Shown here: positions 16,995-28,177 of the stretch, one piece after another
Numbering within the stretch: position 1 is the stretch's first letter
How the letters are laid out: each line of letters begins with the position of its first letter
Assembly (NCBI GenBank): GCA_947629455.1
Contig: CANRDT010000002.1
Location: 84,079 to 148,078 of the forward strand
Source of the DNA: an uncultured Ruminococcus sp.
Lineage (GTDB): Bacteria > Bacillota > Clostridia > Oscillospirales > Ruminococcaceae
DNA length: 64,000 bases
Direction of reading: 5' to 3'
Program-made: the position numbers and the translations under genes
Notes under the pieces: model-generated
The model's database searches: none
Told to the model about the DNA's origin: nothing
Seen by the model: only the letters and a program-made list of their open reading frames with translations

Positions 16995-18431
16995 CTACTT
17001 CCTGCCGCGCTCCGCCTTTTCGCGAAGTTTCTCTGCAAGCATGACCGCAGCCTTATAAACGTCGCCGCAGCCGAAACTTATCACCAGATCTCCCTTTTCG
17101 CAGTTGTCGGCGATATAGTCGGTTATCTGACCAAAATTATATATTTTCTGCTCCTCGGTCTGTGCGTCCGCCGCAGCGTGCGGAGTTTCAAACCAGACGG
17201 AATTTTCTATCTTCCCTGCCAGATCTTCGGCATAGATACCAAAAGTATTTTTTTCTCTGCTGCCCATAATATCGGTTATCGCCGCAATATCCGCAAGCGA
17301 GAGCGCATCGGCAAAATCATCGAGCAGCAGGCTCGTTCTTGAATAGGTAAACGGCTGGAACAGCGCCCATACCCTGTTGAAACCGAGCTGCTTTGCGGCG
17401 GCAAGGGTGCATTTTATCTCCTTGGGGTGATGGCCGTAATCGTCCACCACAGTCACTCCGTCCACCTCGGCTATCTGCTGAAAGCGTCTTACCGCTCCTC
17501 TGAAAGCCTGTAATCCCATTTCTATGCCGTCGTAGGAAACGTCCAGATACCTTGCCGCGGCAATGGCTGCAAGCGCGTTGAGAACGTTGTGATCTCCCGG
17601 GACGAAAATCGTCATATCCCTGACCTCTTCGCCCTTATAATAGAGCGTAAAAGTCGTCCTCAGACCCTTTTTTTCCTTTATCTTCGCGCTGTAGTCGCAG
17701 GATATGTCAAAGCCGAAAGTGATCGTTTCTTTATCTATACCCTTTATTGCAGTCATGGTATTTTCATCGCCGCCGTTGACTATCAGCGCTTTTGAGGTCA
17801 TCTGCGCAAATTTTCTGAAAGAGGCGATAATATTCTCAATGTTTCCGAAATACTCGAGATGATCTGCGTCCACATTCAGAATGACCGAAATATCGGGTGC
17901 GAGCATAAGAAAATGATCCTTGAATTCGCACGCCTCGCAGACGAGTATATCGCTTTTTCCGCAGCGTCCCGAACCGCCTATGCTCGGCAACTTTCCGCCG
18001 ATAACGCAACTGACGTCCACGCCCTCCTCCATAAATATCTGCGTAAGCATTGAAGTCGCGGTAGTCTTTCCGTGAGTGCCGCAGACGCAGACCGCATTCA
18101 GATATTCTCTCGTCACAAGACCGAGCAGCTCGGCTCTTTCGACAAGCAGAGCGCCGCTGTTTCTCGCCGCGATAAGTTCGGGATTGTCGTCCATGATCGC
18201 AACGGTGTAGACAATGAGATCCGCGCCGTCAATATTTTCCGCACGCTGTCCCATAAATACCTGTATGCCCATACTGCGGACAGCTTTAAGAGTATCCGTT
18301 TCGTTATTATCCGAGCCGGTAATGAAATACCCTCTTGAATGAAGTATCTGCACGAGCGGATACATACCCGAACCGCCTATACCGATAAAGTGAACGTGTC
18401 TGATATTTTCAAGCTGTTTATCCGAAAGCAT
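16995..18431 (-). CDS. murC: UDP-N-acetylmuramate-L-alanine ligase
   Basis: MurC adds L-Ala to UDP-MurNAc in peptidoglycan synthesis. The 478-residue protein shows the three Mur ligase domains: HFIGIGGSGMYPLVQI (substrate-binding Rossmann start), CGTHGKTTATSMLTQIF (ATP P-loop, about residue 117) and DDYGHHPKEIKCTLAAAK with FQPFTYSRT in the C-terminal domain. The start is the first ATG with normal family length. First gene of a probable murC-lexA-zinc ribbon-cls unit. Confidence 0.95.
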   Translation of the reverse strand: MLSDKQLENIRHVHFIGIGGSGMYPLVQILHSRGYFITGSDNNETDTLKAVRSMGIQVFMGQRAENIDGADLIVYTVAIMDDNPELIAARNSGALLVERAELLGLVTREYLNAVCVCGTHGKTTATSMLTQIFMEEGVDVSCVIGGKLPSIGGSGRCGKSDILVCEACEFKDHFLMLAPDISVILNVDADHLEYFGNIENIIASFRKFAQMTSKALIVNGGDENTMTAIKGIDKETITFGFDISCDYSAKIKEKKGLRTTFTLYYKGEEVRDMTIFVPGDHNVLNALAAIAAARYLDVSYDGIEMGLQAFRGAVRRFQQIAEVDGVTVVDDYGHHPKEIKCTLAAAKQLGFNRVWALFQPFTYSRTSLLLDDFADALSLADIAAITDIMGSREKNTFGIYAEDLAGKIENSVWFETPHAAADAQTEEQKIYNFGQITDYIADNCEKGDLVISFGCGDVYKAAVMLAEKLREKAERGRK

Positions 18432-18502
18432 ATTATCGCCCTTTCCGCGTAAAGATCAAAGCGGAGCAGACAGCCCGTTTTGATACATTTTCATCTATAA
18501 AC

Positions 18503-18531
18503 ATTATAGTACATTTTTCCGAAAAAATAAA
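18503..18531 (-). promoter_or_regulatory. Possible murC promoter
   Basis: A perfect -10 TATAAT (18503-18508, minus strand) lies about 70 bases before murC. The corresponding -35 (TTTATT, 18526-18531, 17-base spacing) is weak. Confidence 0.45.
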
Positions 18532-18618
18532 CCCCTTTTTGAATATTTTTTTACTTTCGGGAAAAACTTTCTATGTAACGGCACCGCAGCGGCAAATTAT
18601 ACTGAAAGGAAGACAAAA

Positions 18619-18906
18619 ATGGATATTACCGAGATCAAAGTAAGAAAACTGCTGAGCGACGGAAAGCTCAGGGGAATAGTCAGCATAACGGTAGACGGCG
18701 TTCTGGCGGTACACGACATAAAGATCGTTCAGGGGGAGGAACGGCTGTTTGTGGCTATGCCGAGCCGCCGTGACGATTCCGGAATGTTCCGCGACATCGT
18801 TCACCCCATTTCGAGCAGTTCGAGAGAGGACATCGAATCGAAGATACTTTCCGCCTACCGAATGGAGCTTGACCGTCAGGCGGCGGAAAACGCAGACAGA
18901 TCATAA
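18619..18906 (+). CDS. spoVG: SpoVG, RNA-binding regulatory protein
   Basis: The 95-residue protein matches SpoVG over its whole length: MDITEIKVRKL, LRGIVSITVDGVLAVHDIKIVQG, LFVAMPSRRDDSGMFRDIVHPI and a C-terminal helix. SpoVG binds nucleic acids and affects septation, sporulation and virulence genes in Firmicutes. AAAGGA at 18604-18609 supports the start. It is a single gene, divergent from murC. An inverted repeat CCGGCT/AGCCGG (18913-18934) follows but lacks a T run. Confidence 0.95.
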   Translation: MDITEIKVRKLLSDGKLRGIVSITVDGVLAVHDIKIVQGEERLFVAMPSRRDDSGMFRDIVHPISSSSREDIESKILSAYRMELDRQAAENADRS

Positions 18907-18946
18907 CAGACTTCCGGCTGGATAGATAGCCGGAGTATACATAAGC

Positions 18947-19840
18947 TCATTCTTCCACTATGCGCGTGCCCTCGTTGTCGATCGAAAACTCCCTGACTTC
19001 CCAGCCGCCCAGACCTGCATTATCGAGCGAAAATCTGACTTTTCCGGCAAAATATGTGTTATCCTCGTCGGCTATCGCCATAATGGTAGGTCCTGCGCCG
19101 CTTATATAAACTCCGTAAGCGCCGTGAGTGTACGCTATGTCAAACACTTCCCTTGCGCGCGGAATAAGCTCCATACGGTAAGGCTGGTGCAGACGGTCGT
19201 GTACCGCCGTGCGCAGGTTCTCAAATTTTCCCGTCAGCAGCGACGCCGAAAAAAGCGCAGCCCTCGACAGATTATAAACCGCGTCCTTGTGCGATACCTC
19301 CTGCGGCAGGCAAGCTCTCGCCTTGTCAGTCTTTAATTCAAAATCGGGTATTATAGCTATGAATTTCAGCTTTGTAAAGACCTCCTGCTTTACCCAATGC
19401 ACCTTTCTCCCGTCAAAGACCGCAGTGACTATCCCGCCGAGAAAGGCAGGCGCGGTGTTGTCGGGGTGTCCTTCTATCTGCGCGGCAAGATCGACAAGAT
19501 CGTCTGCGGAGAGCGGATCGCCCAACATTCTGTTCGCTCCGGCAAGTCCTGCCACTATACACGCGGAGGACGAGCCGAGACCTCTTGCCATAGGTATCGC
19601 GCTGGTCTGGACAAGTCTTATCCCCGGCAGTTTTTTTCCGCACACGGCGTAAAGATCCTTTGCGGAAACGTACACAAGATTATTTTCATCGCGCGGAATA
19701 TCAAGACCGTCCGCCGAGGTTATTTCTATTCTGTCCCATTCTTCCATTTCGGCATAGTTATAGAAGGACAGCGCAAGTCCCAGCGCATCAAATCCCGCTC
19801 CGAGATTTGCGGACGTCGCCGGTATGCGTATTTTTATCAT
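18947..19840 (-). CDS. thrB: Homoserine kinase
   Basis: A GHMP kinase that phosphorylates homoserine on the way to threonine. Seen: IRIPATSANLGAGFDALGLAL at the N terminus, the ATP-binding GLGSSSACIVAGLAGAN and HGAYGVYISGAGPTIMAIAD. The frame opens at 19894, but the family N terminus (MIKIRIP) and GGGAGT near 19849-19853 place the start at ATG 19840, giving 297 residues. It follows hom by about 120 bases; the gap holds an imperfect GC-rich inverted repeat that might attenuate expression. Confidence 0.95.
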   Translation of the reverse strand: MIKIRIPATSANLGAGFDALGLALSFYNYAEMEEWDRIEITSADGLDIPRDENNLVYVSAKDLYAVCGKKLPGIRLVQTSAIPMARGLGSSSACIVAGLAGANRMLGDPLSADDLVDLAAQIEGHPDNTAPAFLGGIVTAVFDGRKVHWVKQEVFTKLKFIAIIPDFELKTDKARACLPQEVSHKDAVYNLSRAALFSASLLTGKFENLRTAVHDRLHQPYRMELIPRAREVFDIAYTHGAYGVYISGAGPTIMAIADEDNTYFAGKVRFSLDNAGLGGWEVREFSIDNEGTRIVEE

Positions 19841-19961
19841 AACATCAACTCCCAAGCCGCACCGAAAGGGTACACGGCGGTTTTTATTAAGCAAAATTTA
19901 AATAGGACGGCAGACTGCCGCCCTTTTTCTGCAATTTAACAAGCTATAAAATATTATCCCA

Positions 19962-21200
19962 TTACAGCAACCTTATCTTGCTTGCTATCTCGCTCGAATG
20001 AGAAAGTATGGCAAGATTAAGATCTATATCCTCCTCGGTCATATGCGGAGTAATGAACGCCAGCTCGTTATCCGGTCTGCCTGCGCGCTCGATATACATA
20101 AGCTTGCCGAACATCTCGGATATTGCCGACTTGAGCGCCTGAGCGTCCTCCGCCTTTATCCGCACATACATAGACACCTGATCTTTTTTATAATCCGCAA
20201 CATAGTCCTTGTCAAAGCAGTCCTCCCAGCTGAGCGCAAGCACTTTGTGATGATGTTTAAGGCAGTCTATTATATCACCGACTACCGCAGACGCGGTCGG
20301 GAGCCTGCCTGCTCCCCTGCCGTAAAACAGCACGTCGCCTACGCCGTCTCCCACAACGGAAATGGCGTTATATACATCGTCCACCGAGGCGAGCAGATTG
20401 CTCTTTTCGACAAGACGCGGACATACGATAGCAAGCACCTTGCCGTTTTCGGCAGGCTTTACTGTACCGATGAGCTTTATGGCATATCCTGCGTTTTCGG
20501 CATATTCAACGTCGTCGGGAGTTATGCCCGAAATTCCCGAGCAGTGTACATATTCGGGATATATCTGTTTTCCGAACGCCAGAGAACCGAGAATACATAT
20601 CTTGCGGCAGGCGTCGTGACCTTCAATATCGGCAGTGGGATCCTGCTCGGCGTAACCAAGCTCCTGTGCAAGTTTAAGCGCACTGTCAAAATCCATCTGC
20701 TCTTTTATCATCTTTGTGAGTATGAAATTGGTAGTACCATTGAGTATGCCCGAGATCTGCTTTATCTCGTTTCCTGCAAGGCACTTGTTGAGCGGTCTGA
20801 TTATGGGTATGCCTCCGCCTACGCTCGCCTCGAAAAGATAATTGCAGTTGTGCGCTCTTGCTATAGCGATAAGCTCCGCGCCGTGCGCCGCCACAAGCTC
20901 CTTGTTTGAGGTGACTACGCTTTTGCCGCGCTCGAGCAGTTTTTTGGTATATTCATATGCAAGAGTCGCTCCGCCGATCATCTCGGCTACGACTTCTATA
21001 TCCTCATCGTTAAGGATAATATTGAAATCCTTGACAAGCTTATCCTCAAACGGATCGCCCGGAAAATCCCTCAGATCGCAGATATATTTTATATCGCACT
21101 TCCTGCCGACTTTCTTCGAGATCTCCTCCCTGTGCTTTTCAAACAGTTCTACCGTGCCGGAACCGACTACTCCATAGCCTATTACTCCAACCATACTCAT
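19962..21200 (-). CDS. hom: Homoserine dehydrogenase
   Basis: The enzyme reduces aspartate semialdehyde to homoserine with NAD(P)H. The 412-residue protein has the Rossmann motif GVIGYGVVGSGTVELF, TSNKELVAAHG, the catalytic core EASVGGGIPIIRPL, ISGILNGTTNFILTKM, and a C-terminal ACT domain (YVRIKAEDAQALKSAISEMFG) expected to bind threonine for feedback control. It sits between the PheB-like ACT protein and thrB in one transcript. Confidence 0.95.
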   Translation of the reverse strand: MSMVGVIGYGVVGSGTVELFEKHREEISKKVGRKCDIKYICDLRDFPGDPFEDKLVKDFNIILNDEDIEVVAEMIGGATLAYEYTKKLLERGKSVVTSNKELVAAHGAELIAIARAHNCNYLFEASVGGGIPIIRPLNKCLAGNEIKQISGILNGTTNFILTKMIKEQMDFDSALKLAQELGYAEQDPTADIEGHDACRKICILGSLAFGKQIYPEYVHCSGISGITPDDVEYAENAGYAIKLIGTVKPAENGKVLAIVCPRLVEKSNLLASVDDVYNAISVVGDGVGDVLFYGRGAGRLPTASAVVGDIIDCLKHHHKVLALSWEDCFDKDYVADYKKDQVSMYVRIKAEDAQALKSAISEMFGKLMYIERAGRPDNELAFITPHMTEEDIDLNLAILSHSSEIASKIRLL

Positions 21201-21272
21201 AATAAATAAAACGTCCTTTCTGTATATCCCTGCCCTTATAGACAGAGCATTTTCCTGTAGACCGCAAGCCCC

Positions 21273-21719
21273 CTACTCTCCGGAGATAAGTTTTACGTCT
21301 ATCACTCCGTATAGAGCCGAAAGCTCCTTTCTCAGCGCGGCAGTATCCATTTCCTCATTTTCGAGCCGCACCGAAAAGGTGACAGTCGCCGCCGAATCAA
21401 TAGGGATATTCTGATTTATCGTAAGGATATTCGCGTTCATCTCATACAGCTTTGAGATTATCGACGAAAGAACACCCTTTTCATCTCTCAGCAGACAGTA
21501 CACCGAAACTATCCTGTTGGTAAACTGCTCCTCGTAATTAAAGACCGAATCCTTATACTTGTAATACGCGCTGCGCGAAATGCCTGCCGCCCTGCACGCC
21601 TCCGCCGAAGTCGCCGCCTCGCCGCCTGCGCGCATACGCTTTGCCTCGAGTACTTTTAAAATGATCTCCGGCAGAACGTCAGCTCTTACGACTACAAGTC
21701 TGCTGTCTGAGTCTTTCAA
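21273..21719 (-). CDS. ACT-domain protein, PheB family
   Basis: The 148-residue protein has an N-terminal helix-turn-helix-like part (TSAEACRAAGISRSAYYKYKDSV) and a C-terminal ACT domain (NRIVSVYCLLRDEKGVLSSIISKLYEMNANILTINQ). This is the layout of B. subtilis PheB-like proteins found with hom-thrB; a regulatory role responding to an amino acid is likely but unproven. The start is TTG 21717-21719 with GGGAGGTGG at 21728-21736; no in-frame ATG lies nearby. A strong promoter is at 21766-21794. Confidence 0.88.
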   Translation of the reverse strand: MKDSDSRLVVVRADVLPEIILKVLEAKRMRAGGEAATSAEACRAAGISRSAYYKYKDSVFNYEEQFTNRIVSVYCLLRDEKGVLSSIISKLYEMNANILTINQNIPIDSAATVTFSVRLENEEMDTAALRKELSALYGVIDVKLISGE

Positions 21720-21765
21720 GTCAGTCCACCTCCCGAAAACAGATGTATTCTTGTCAGATACATTA

Positions 21766-21794
21766 ACTATATCACATTAGCGTGCTGTTGTCAA
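21766..21794 (-). promoter_or_regulatory. Promoter of the pheB-like gene, hom and thrB
   Basis: TTGACA (21789-21794) and TATAGT (21766-21771) on the minus strand with a 17-base spacer. The transcript would start about 35 bases before the ribosome site, leaving no room for a T-box or riboswitch. Confidence 0.85.
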
Positions 21795-21893
21795 GAGTTA
21801 ATTTTTTAAATCCATGAAAATCAATTTTGAAGTTATATGTAATCATTTTTATGTCAGACAGCTATTTCAGACCAAAGCAATCTGCCTTTTGGG

Positions 21894-22093
21894 TTATTTT
21901 CCCTCCGCCGCTGGCGGAGGGAAAATAATTTAATGTTATATTCTCCGCCAACGGCGGAGAATATAACAAAGATCTTGCAAAACTGCGCGGAATAATATTT
22001 TAAAATATGCGCCGCAGGCGCTCCTTGTCTTACCTCTTACCTCTTAAAAGCGAAGCGTTCTTACTTCTTAGGAAATCAAAATTGATTTCCGTG
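21894..22093. repeat. Dispersed mosaic repeat (copy B): two perfect hairpins plus an 84-bp module
   Basis: Three parts are seen in the 21720-22226 gap. (1) 21894-21928: perfect 16-bp stem with a 3-base loop, TTATTTTCCCTCCGCC and its complement. (2) 21935-21967: perfect 15-bp stem with loop AAC, GTTATATTCTCCGCC and its complement. (3) 22011-22093: a module nearly identical (about three differences) to 55899-55982, containing GCGCC-GCA-GGCGC, the CTTACCTCTTACCTCTTAAAAG tract and the palindrome GGAAATCAA-AA-TTGATTTCC. Bases after hairpin 2 also match those after the right arm of the copy at 62.2 kb. Confidence 0.8.
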
Positions 22094-22144
22094 TTTTAAA
22101 TCTCTTTTAATACAGCGCCGCCTGCACGCATATCCGTGCGCATA

Positions 22145-22175
22145 CAAAAAATACCCGGCAGAAAACCGCCGGGCA
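22145..22175 (-). terminator. Terminator of groES-groEL
   Basis: Minus strand: CCCGGC-GGTTTTCT-GCCGGG followed by TATTTTTTGTATG, about 50 bases after the groEL stop. Confidence 0.88.
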
Positions 22176-22226
22176 TTCGGGCATAACGCCTGTAAATATC
22201 CGATTTTTTGTACAGTTGGGAAGAGA

Positions 22227-23870
<1,644 letters not shown>

Positions 23871-23896
23871 CTACCTCCGATATAAATATTGTCTTG

Positions 23897-24190
<294 letters not shown>

Positions 24191-24236
24191 TTAGATATTT
24201 ATGATTATGTTTGTTAGCAGACTCGCCGCTAAAGTG

Positions 24237-24263
24237 TTAGCACTCTTTGTCTTTGAGTGCTAA
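24237..24263. promoter_or_regulatory. CIRCE operator (HrcA site)
   Basis: TTAGCACTC-N9-GAGTGCTAA, an exact match to the CIRCE consensus, directly upstream of groES. HrcA is the known repressor that binds this site; its gene is not in the window. Confidence 0.97.
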
Positions 24264-24267
24264 TTAT

Positions 24268-24295
24268 ATTATAATACCTTTTCTTGAAATTTCAA
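24268..24295 (-). promoter_or_regulatory. groES-groEL promoter
   Basis: TTGAAA (24290-24295) and TATAAT (24268-24273) on the minus strand, 16-base spacing. CIRCE lies just downstream at the expected start point, so HrcA would block initiation. Confidence 0.8.
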
Positions 24296-24555
24296 GCCCA
24301 TATTGTCAGTTTTTATAAAATTTGTATAAATGCACAATCGTTTTAAACATTTTACGCATTAAATAAGCATTATACTCAAACCATTTAACAAATTTTACTC
24401 TTTATGGAAGAAAATCAGGAATTATTTGCCATATGTATTAATTAATTATTTTAATTATTGTATCTTCGTAAACGGCTTTTTGCGGCATTTTTGAAATTTA
24501 CAGTTTATTAATTATTTGTATATATTATATGCAATATTTAAATGAGGAAATTTGT

Positions 24556-24616
24556 TATAATATTGTAAACATTAAACGCAGACGGTATAACTATACCCTG
24601 ACGGTAACCGCTGCGT
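24556..24616 (+). promoter_or_regulatory. Leader of the response regulator gene: -10 element and stem-loop
   Basis: A TATAAT at 24556-24561 (no good -35) is followed by a hairpin at 24576-24616: ACGCAG-A-CGGT pairs with ACCG-CTGCGT (one bulge), and the loop holds a second inverted repeat GGTATA/TATACC. The remainder of the 24264-24682 gap is AT-rich sequence in which I see no gene. Confidence 0.45.
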
Positions 24617-24682
24617 CTTGAATGACCAAAGCGCAGGTGATACAGGTCATCGGCGCTAATACTTTAAGAAAGGAAGATCATT

Positions 24683-25387
24683 ATGTCATTGGGAAGAGTC
24701 TTAGTAGTAGACGACGACAAGAACATCTGCGAGCTTCTCCGTCTTTACCTGGAAAAAGACGGTTACGGCGTTATCCTGGCTCACGACGGCGAGGAGGCTG
24801 TTGTAAAATTCAATGCACTTAAACCCGATATTATTCTTCTCGATATTATGCTTCCGGGCATTGACGGCTGGCAGGTCTGCCGTGAGATAAGAAAAAAATC
24901 GAATGTTCCGATCATTATGATAACAGCCAAGCAGGAAACCTTTGATAAGGTACTCGGTCTTGAACTGGGCGCGGACGACTATGTGGTAAAGCCTTTTGAT
25001 ACCAAGGAGGTAATCGCCCGTATCAAAGCGGTGTACCGCCGCGTGGGTCAGTCCTCGGGCGAATCGGAGGTAAAGGAAGTAAAGTACGACAAGCTTTCGG
25101 TAAATATGACTCGTTACGAGCTGAGAGTGGACGGAAAGGTCATCGACACGCCTCCCAAGGAGCTGGAGCTGCTTTTCCACCTCGCATCGAATCCAAACAG
25201 AGTTTATACCAGAGATCAGCTGCTGGACGAAGTCTGGGGCTTTGAATACTACGGTGATTCAAGAACTATCGACGTTCACGTCAAGAGGCTCCGCGAAAAG
25301 CTTGAAGGCGTTTCCGATAAATGGGCGCTCAAAACAGTCTGGGGCGTAGGATATAAATTTGAAGTTGCAGAAAACGCACATGAATAA
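24683..25387 (+). CDS. OmpR-family response regulator (WalR/PhoP-like)
   Basis: The 234-residue protein has a complete receiver domain: acidic pocket Asp10-Asp12 in VVDDD, phosphoacceptor Asp54 in LLDIMLPG, Thr81 and Lys103 in VVKPF. A C-terminal winged helix follows (PPKELELLFHLASNPNRVYTRDQLLDEVWG, SRTIDVHVKRLREKL, VWGVGYKFE). It overlaps the histidine kinase start by 8 bases and is followed by an HtrA protease, an order resembling walR-walK...htrA in other Firmicutes. It may therefore control envelope genes, but the auxiliary walH/walI genes are absent, so PhoP is equally possible. Confidence 0.93.
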   Translation: MSLGRVLVVDDDKNICELLRLYLEKDGYGVILAHDGEEAVVKFNALKPDIILLDIMLPGIDGWQVCREIRKKSNVPIIMITAKQETFDKVLGLELGADDYVVKPFDTKEVIARIKAVYRRVGQSSGESEVKEVKYDKLSVNMTRYELRVDGKVIDTPPKELELLFHLASNPNRVYTRDQLLDEVWGFEYYGDSRTIDVHVKRLREKLEGVSDKWALKTVWGVGYKFEVAENAHE

Positions 25388-26792
25388 CCGCAGGAGCATT
25401 TTTTCAAAATACTTTGTGATCTGTTCGGCAGTAATACTCGTCAGCTTTATTTGCTTGGGCGCAGTATTACTGCTTGTTTCGTACAGATACTTTCTCGAGG
25501 AGAAGAAAACAGTGCTTGAGAAAAACGTCGTTTCTCTGGCAAGCGATTCGGTCGGTATAATTTCCGATTCGCCGTCGCGCTGGAAAGACGAGGTGACGGA
25601 CAAGATCACGGAGTACTCGCGCAGCGTGAGCGCCGATTTCATACTTACCGACAAAAATGGCTCGATGATCGCCTGCTCCGCTCCCGACGAGCTTAAAGAT
25701 ATTGAGATCCCCTCCTCTCTGCTTGAAAAATTCGGCTCAAAGCCGGCGTATGTTTTTTCAAGCCTTTCGGACAGCTACACCGACTGCCACATTGTCGGGA
25801 TCTCCTTTGAGGCGAACGGACCGTCATACTACCTCATCGCGGTTTCGCCGCAGTCCAATCAGGACGCTTATATTTACGATATTATGGAGATATTCGGCGT
25901 ATCTATGATAGTATCGCTGATAGTCGCCCTCATAATCGTCTACATTGCGACAATGCGTCTGGCGCAGCCTATCAAGGAGATAGCCGAGGTGTCGCAGGAG
26001 ATAGGCAAGGGAAACTTCTCGGTATCCCTCCCCTCATACGACGTAAGGGAGTATCAGGAACTGAGCCGCGCTTTCAACGATATGGCGGCGTCGCTCAAAA
26101 GCTATGATACCATGCGAAACAGTTTTATAGCCAACGTTTCGCACGAGCTGCGCACGCCTATGACTTCGATCGGCGGATTTGTAGACGGTATGCTCGACGG
26201 CACCATACCGCAGGAGGAGCAAAGGCATTATCTGAAAATTATTTCCTCGGAGGTTCATCGTCTTACGCGTCTTGTGCGCTCTATGCTCAATCTTGCCAAG
26301 ATCGAGGCGGGAGAGCTTGAACCGGATATGCGGAAATTCTCGGTGCTCGAGCCTATTGTGGATTCGCTCGTCACCTTTGAGAGCCGACTTGAAAGCAAAC
26401 ATATCGAGATACGCGGACTTGATGTAGACAGAGTTATGCTCTATGCGGACAGCGATCTGATACATCAGGTAATGTATAATCTTATTGAAAATGCCATAAA
26501 ATTTGTAAATGACGGCGGATATATAGAATTTTCCTTTACGCCGGTAGGACATATGACGGTGATCTCCATAAAAAACAGCGGCGACGGTCTGAGCGAGGAG
26601 GAACTGCCGCTCGTGTTCGACAGATTCTACAAGACGGACAAATCGCGCGGTCTTGACGCAACGGGCGTCGGTCTGGGACTTAACATCGTCCGTTCGATAA
26701 TACGTCTGCACGGCGGAAAAATAATGGTCCGCAGCGTGTCGGGAGAATACACCGAATTTGTATTTACGATACCAAACACCAGGATAACCTGA
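25380..26792 (+). CDS. Membrane sensor histidine kinase (WalK/PhoR-like)
   Basis: The 470-residue kinase has membrane segments near residues 12-34 and 171-193, an extracellular sensor of about 135 residues between them, a HAMP linker (MRLAQPIKEIAEVSQEIGKGNF), the phosphoacceptor His255 in SHELRTPMTS, and the ATPase boxes NLIENAIKF, FDRFYKTD and TGVGLGLNIV. No PAS domain is present in the cytoplasm. The frame opens at a TTG at 25359, but the ATG at 25380 gives the normal short cytoplasmic start and overlaps the regulator stop. Cognate partner of the preceding regulator. Confidence 0.93.
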   Translation: MNNRRSIFSKYFVICSAVILVSFICLGAVLLLVSYRYFLEEKKTVLEKNVVSLASDSVGIISDSPSRWKDEVTDKITEYSRSVSADFILTDKNGSMIACSAPDELKDIEIPSSLLEKFGSKPAYVFSSLSDSYTDCHIVGISFEANGPSYYLIAVSPQSNQDAYIYDIMEIFGVSMIVSLIVALIIVYIATMRLAQPIKEIAEVSQEIGKGNFSVSLPSYDVREYQELSRAFNDMAASLKSYDTMRNSFIANVSHELRTPMTSIGGFVDGMLDGTIPQEEQRHYLKIISSEVHRLTRLVRSMLNLAKIEAGELEPDMRKFSVLEPIVDSLVTFESRLESKHIEIRGLDVDRVMLYADSDLIHQVMYNLIENAIKFVNDGGYIEFSFTPVGHMTVISIKNSGDGLSEEELPLVFDRFYKTDKSRGLDATGVGLGLNIVRSIIRLHGGKIMVRSVSGEYTEFVFTIPNTRIT

Positions 26793-26808
26793 ACAAAGGA
26801 GCAGATCT

Positions 26809-28107
26809 ATGGGATTTTTTGACGACTTTGACGACGACGACAAGGAGTCCGCAGCAAACGATACGGCAAATGACGAACCGTCGGGAAGTGACCGCGATCC
26901 CTGCCGTACATCGCCCGATATGGGCGGTCTGCCCGAAAACTTCTGGAACGATCTTTCGCAGGCAAGCATACAGCGCAGGAAAACTCCCGTTTCGCTTGTG
27001 ATACTTTTGCTGCTGTTAACCTGTATGTGTATTTTTGCGATAATCGTCACCATAAAAGGGCGCGGCTGGCTGATAAATCTGATAAGCGGCGATCAGCACA
27101 TTGAATTTACTCTCCCTGTTGCTGATACTCCGAGCCTTGACGATCAGTACTATGACGATCAGGGACGATATACCACCCAAGGCATAGCAAAAGCCGTATC
27201 GCCGTCGGTGGTATCTATAGAGATATATCAATCGGGAATGAGCTTTGCCCCCGTCGGTCAGGGCAGCGGTATAATTATGACGCAGGACGGATATATCCTG
27301 ACAAACGCGCACGTCGTCGATCAGGCGTCGGCAGGAATAAAAGCCGTCCTCAGCGACGGTACTGAATATGAAGCAAAGCTGGTCGGTATGGACACGGCGA
27401 GCGACATTGCGGTCATCAAGATACCTGCAAACGGACTTTCTCCGGCGCAGTTCGGAAATTCCGACAATGTTTCACTCGGCGAGGATATAGTCACGATCGG
27501 CTCTCCGGCAGGCTTTTACGGCTCGGTCACCAAGGGTATAGTATCAGGACTTGACCGTATGATACGCGTTGAAAAGACCTCGACACCCATGAGCTGTATC
27601 CAGATAGACGCGGCGATAAATCCGGGAAATTCCGGCGGTGCGCTGCTTAATATGTGGGGGCAGGTCATCGGGATAACTTCTTCAAAGCTTGCCTCGAGCG
27701 ACTATGACGGAATCGGATTCGCCATTTCGATAAACGCCGCAAAGCCGATCATCGAAAGGCTTATGGAATATGGATATGTTGAAAACCGCGTCCGTATCGG
27801 CATAACCTTCTACGAGATAAGTCAGACGACTGCCGATATGTACGGCATTGAGCCGGGAATTTATGTAGTTTCGGTCGATCCCGAATGTGATATTTCAAAC
27901 TCGGGATTGCAGCCTGATGATATTATCACGGAATTTGACGGAACGCCGATCGCCGATCCGGATTCCGTTGAGAAATTTCTTGAAAGCAAAAAGCCCGGCG
28001 ACATTGTGACCGCAAGGGTCTACCGTCAGAATGAAACGGGCGGCGAGGAATTTGAGATAAGCTTTAAGCTTATGGAGGACAAAGGTTCGCTCGTTCCGGC
28101 AGAGTAA
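26809..28107 (+). CDS. htrA: HtrA/DegP-like membrane-anchored serine protease
   Basis: Degrades or refolds damaged exported proteins. An acidic cytoplasmic tail of about 58 residues (FDDFDDDDKE start) leads to a membrane helix at 61-83. The S1C protease domain carries the triad His168 (TNAHVVD), Asp199 (TASDIAVI) and Ser275 (GNSGGAL). A single PDZ domain occupies the last 100 residues (IYVVSVDPECDISNSGLQPDDIITEFDGTPI). It starts 17 bases after the kinase with AAAGGAG, so it is probably in the same transcript. Terminator at 28122-28157. Confidence 0.94.
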   Translation: MGFFDDFDDDDKESAANDTANDEPSGSDRDPCRTSPDMGGLPENFWNDLSQASIQRRKTPVSLVILLLLLTCMCIFAIIVTIKGRGWLINLISGDQHIEFTLPVADTPSLDDQYYDDQGRYTTQGIAKAVSPSVVSIEIYQSGMSFAPVGQGSGIIMTQDGYILTNAHVVDQASAGIKAVLSDGTEYEAKLVGMDTASDIAVIKIPANGLSPAQFGNSDNVSLGEDIVTIGSPAGFYGSVTKGIVSGLDRMIRVEKTSTPMSCIQIDAAINPGNSGGALLNMWGQVIGITSSKLASSDYDGIGFAISINAAKPIIERLMEYGYVENRVRIGITFYEISQTTADMYGIEPGIYVVSVDPECDISNSGLQPDDIITEFDGTPIADPDSVEKFLESKKPGDIVTARVYRQNETGGEEFEISFKLMEDKGSLVPAE

Positions 28108-28121
28108 CATCACAAAAAATC

Positions 28122-28157
28122 AAGAGGACAGAAATTAACATCTGCCCTCTTTTTTTA
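28122..28157 (+). terminator. Terminator of the two-component system-htrA operon
   Basis: AGAGG-A-CAGA and TCTG-C-CCTCT pair with one mismatch around a 9-base loop, then a run of seven or more T. Confidence 0.85.
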
Positions 28158-28177
28158 TGCAAAAATTTATTATGCGG

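Noticed and set aside
19895..19961. GC-rich inverted repeat between hom and thrB as a true terminator
   Set aside because: The perfect T run is on the plus strand, where no gene precedes it; on the coding (minus) strand the following bases are only weakly T-rich. I mention it only as possible attenuation.
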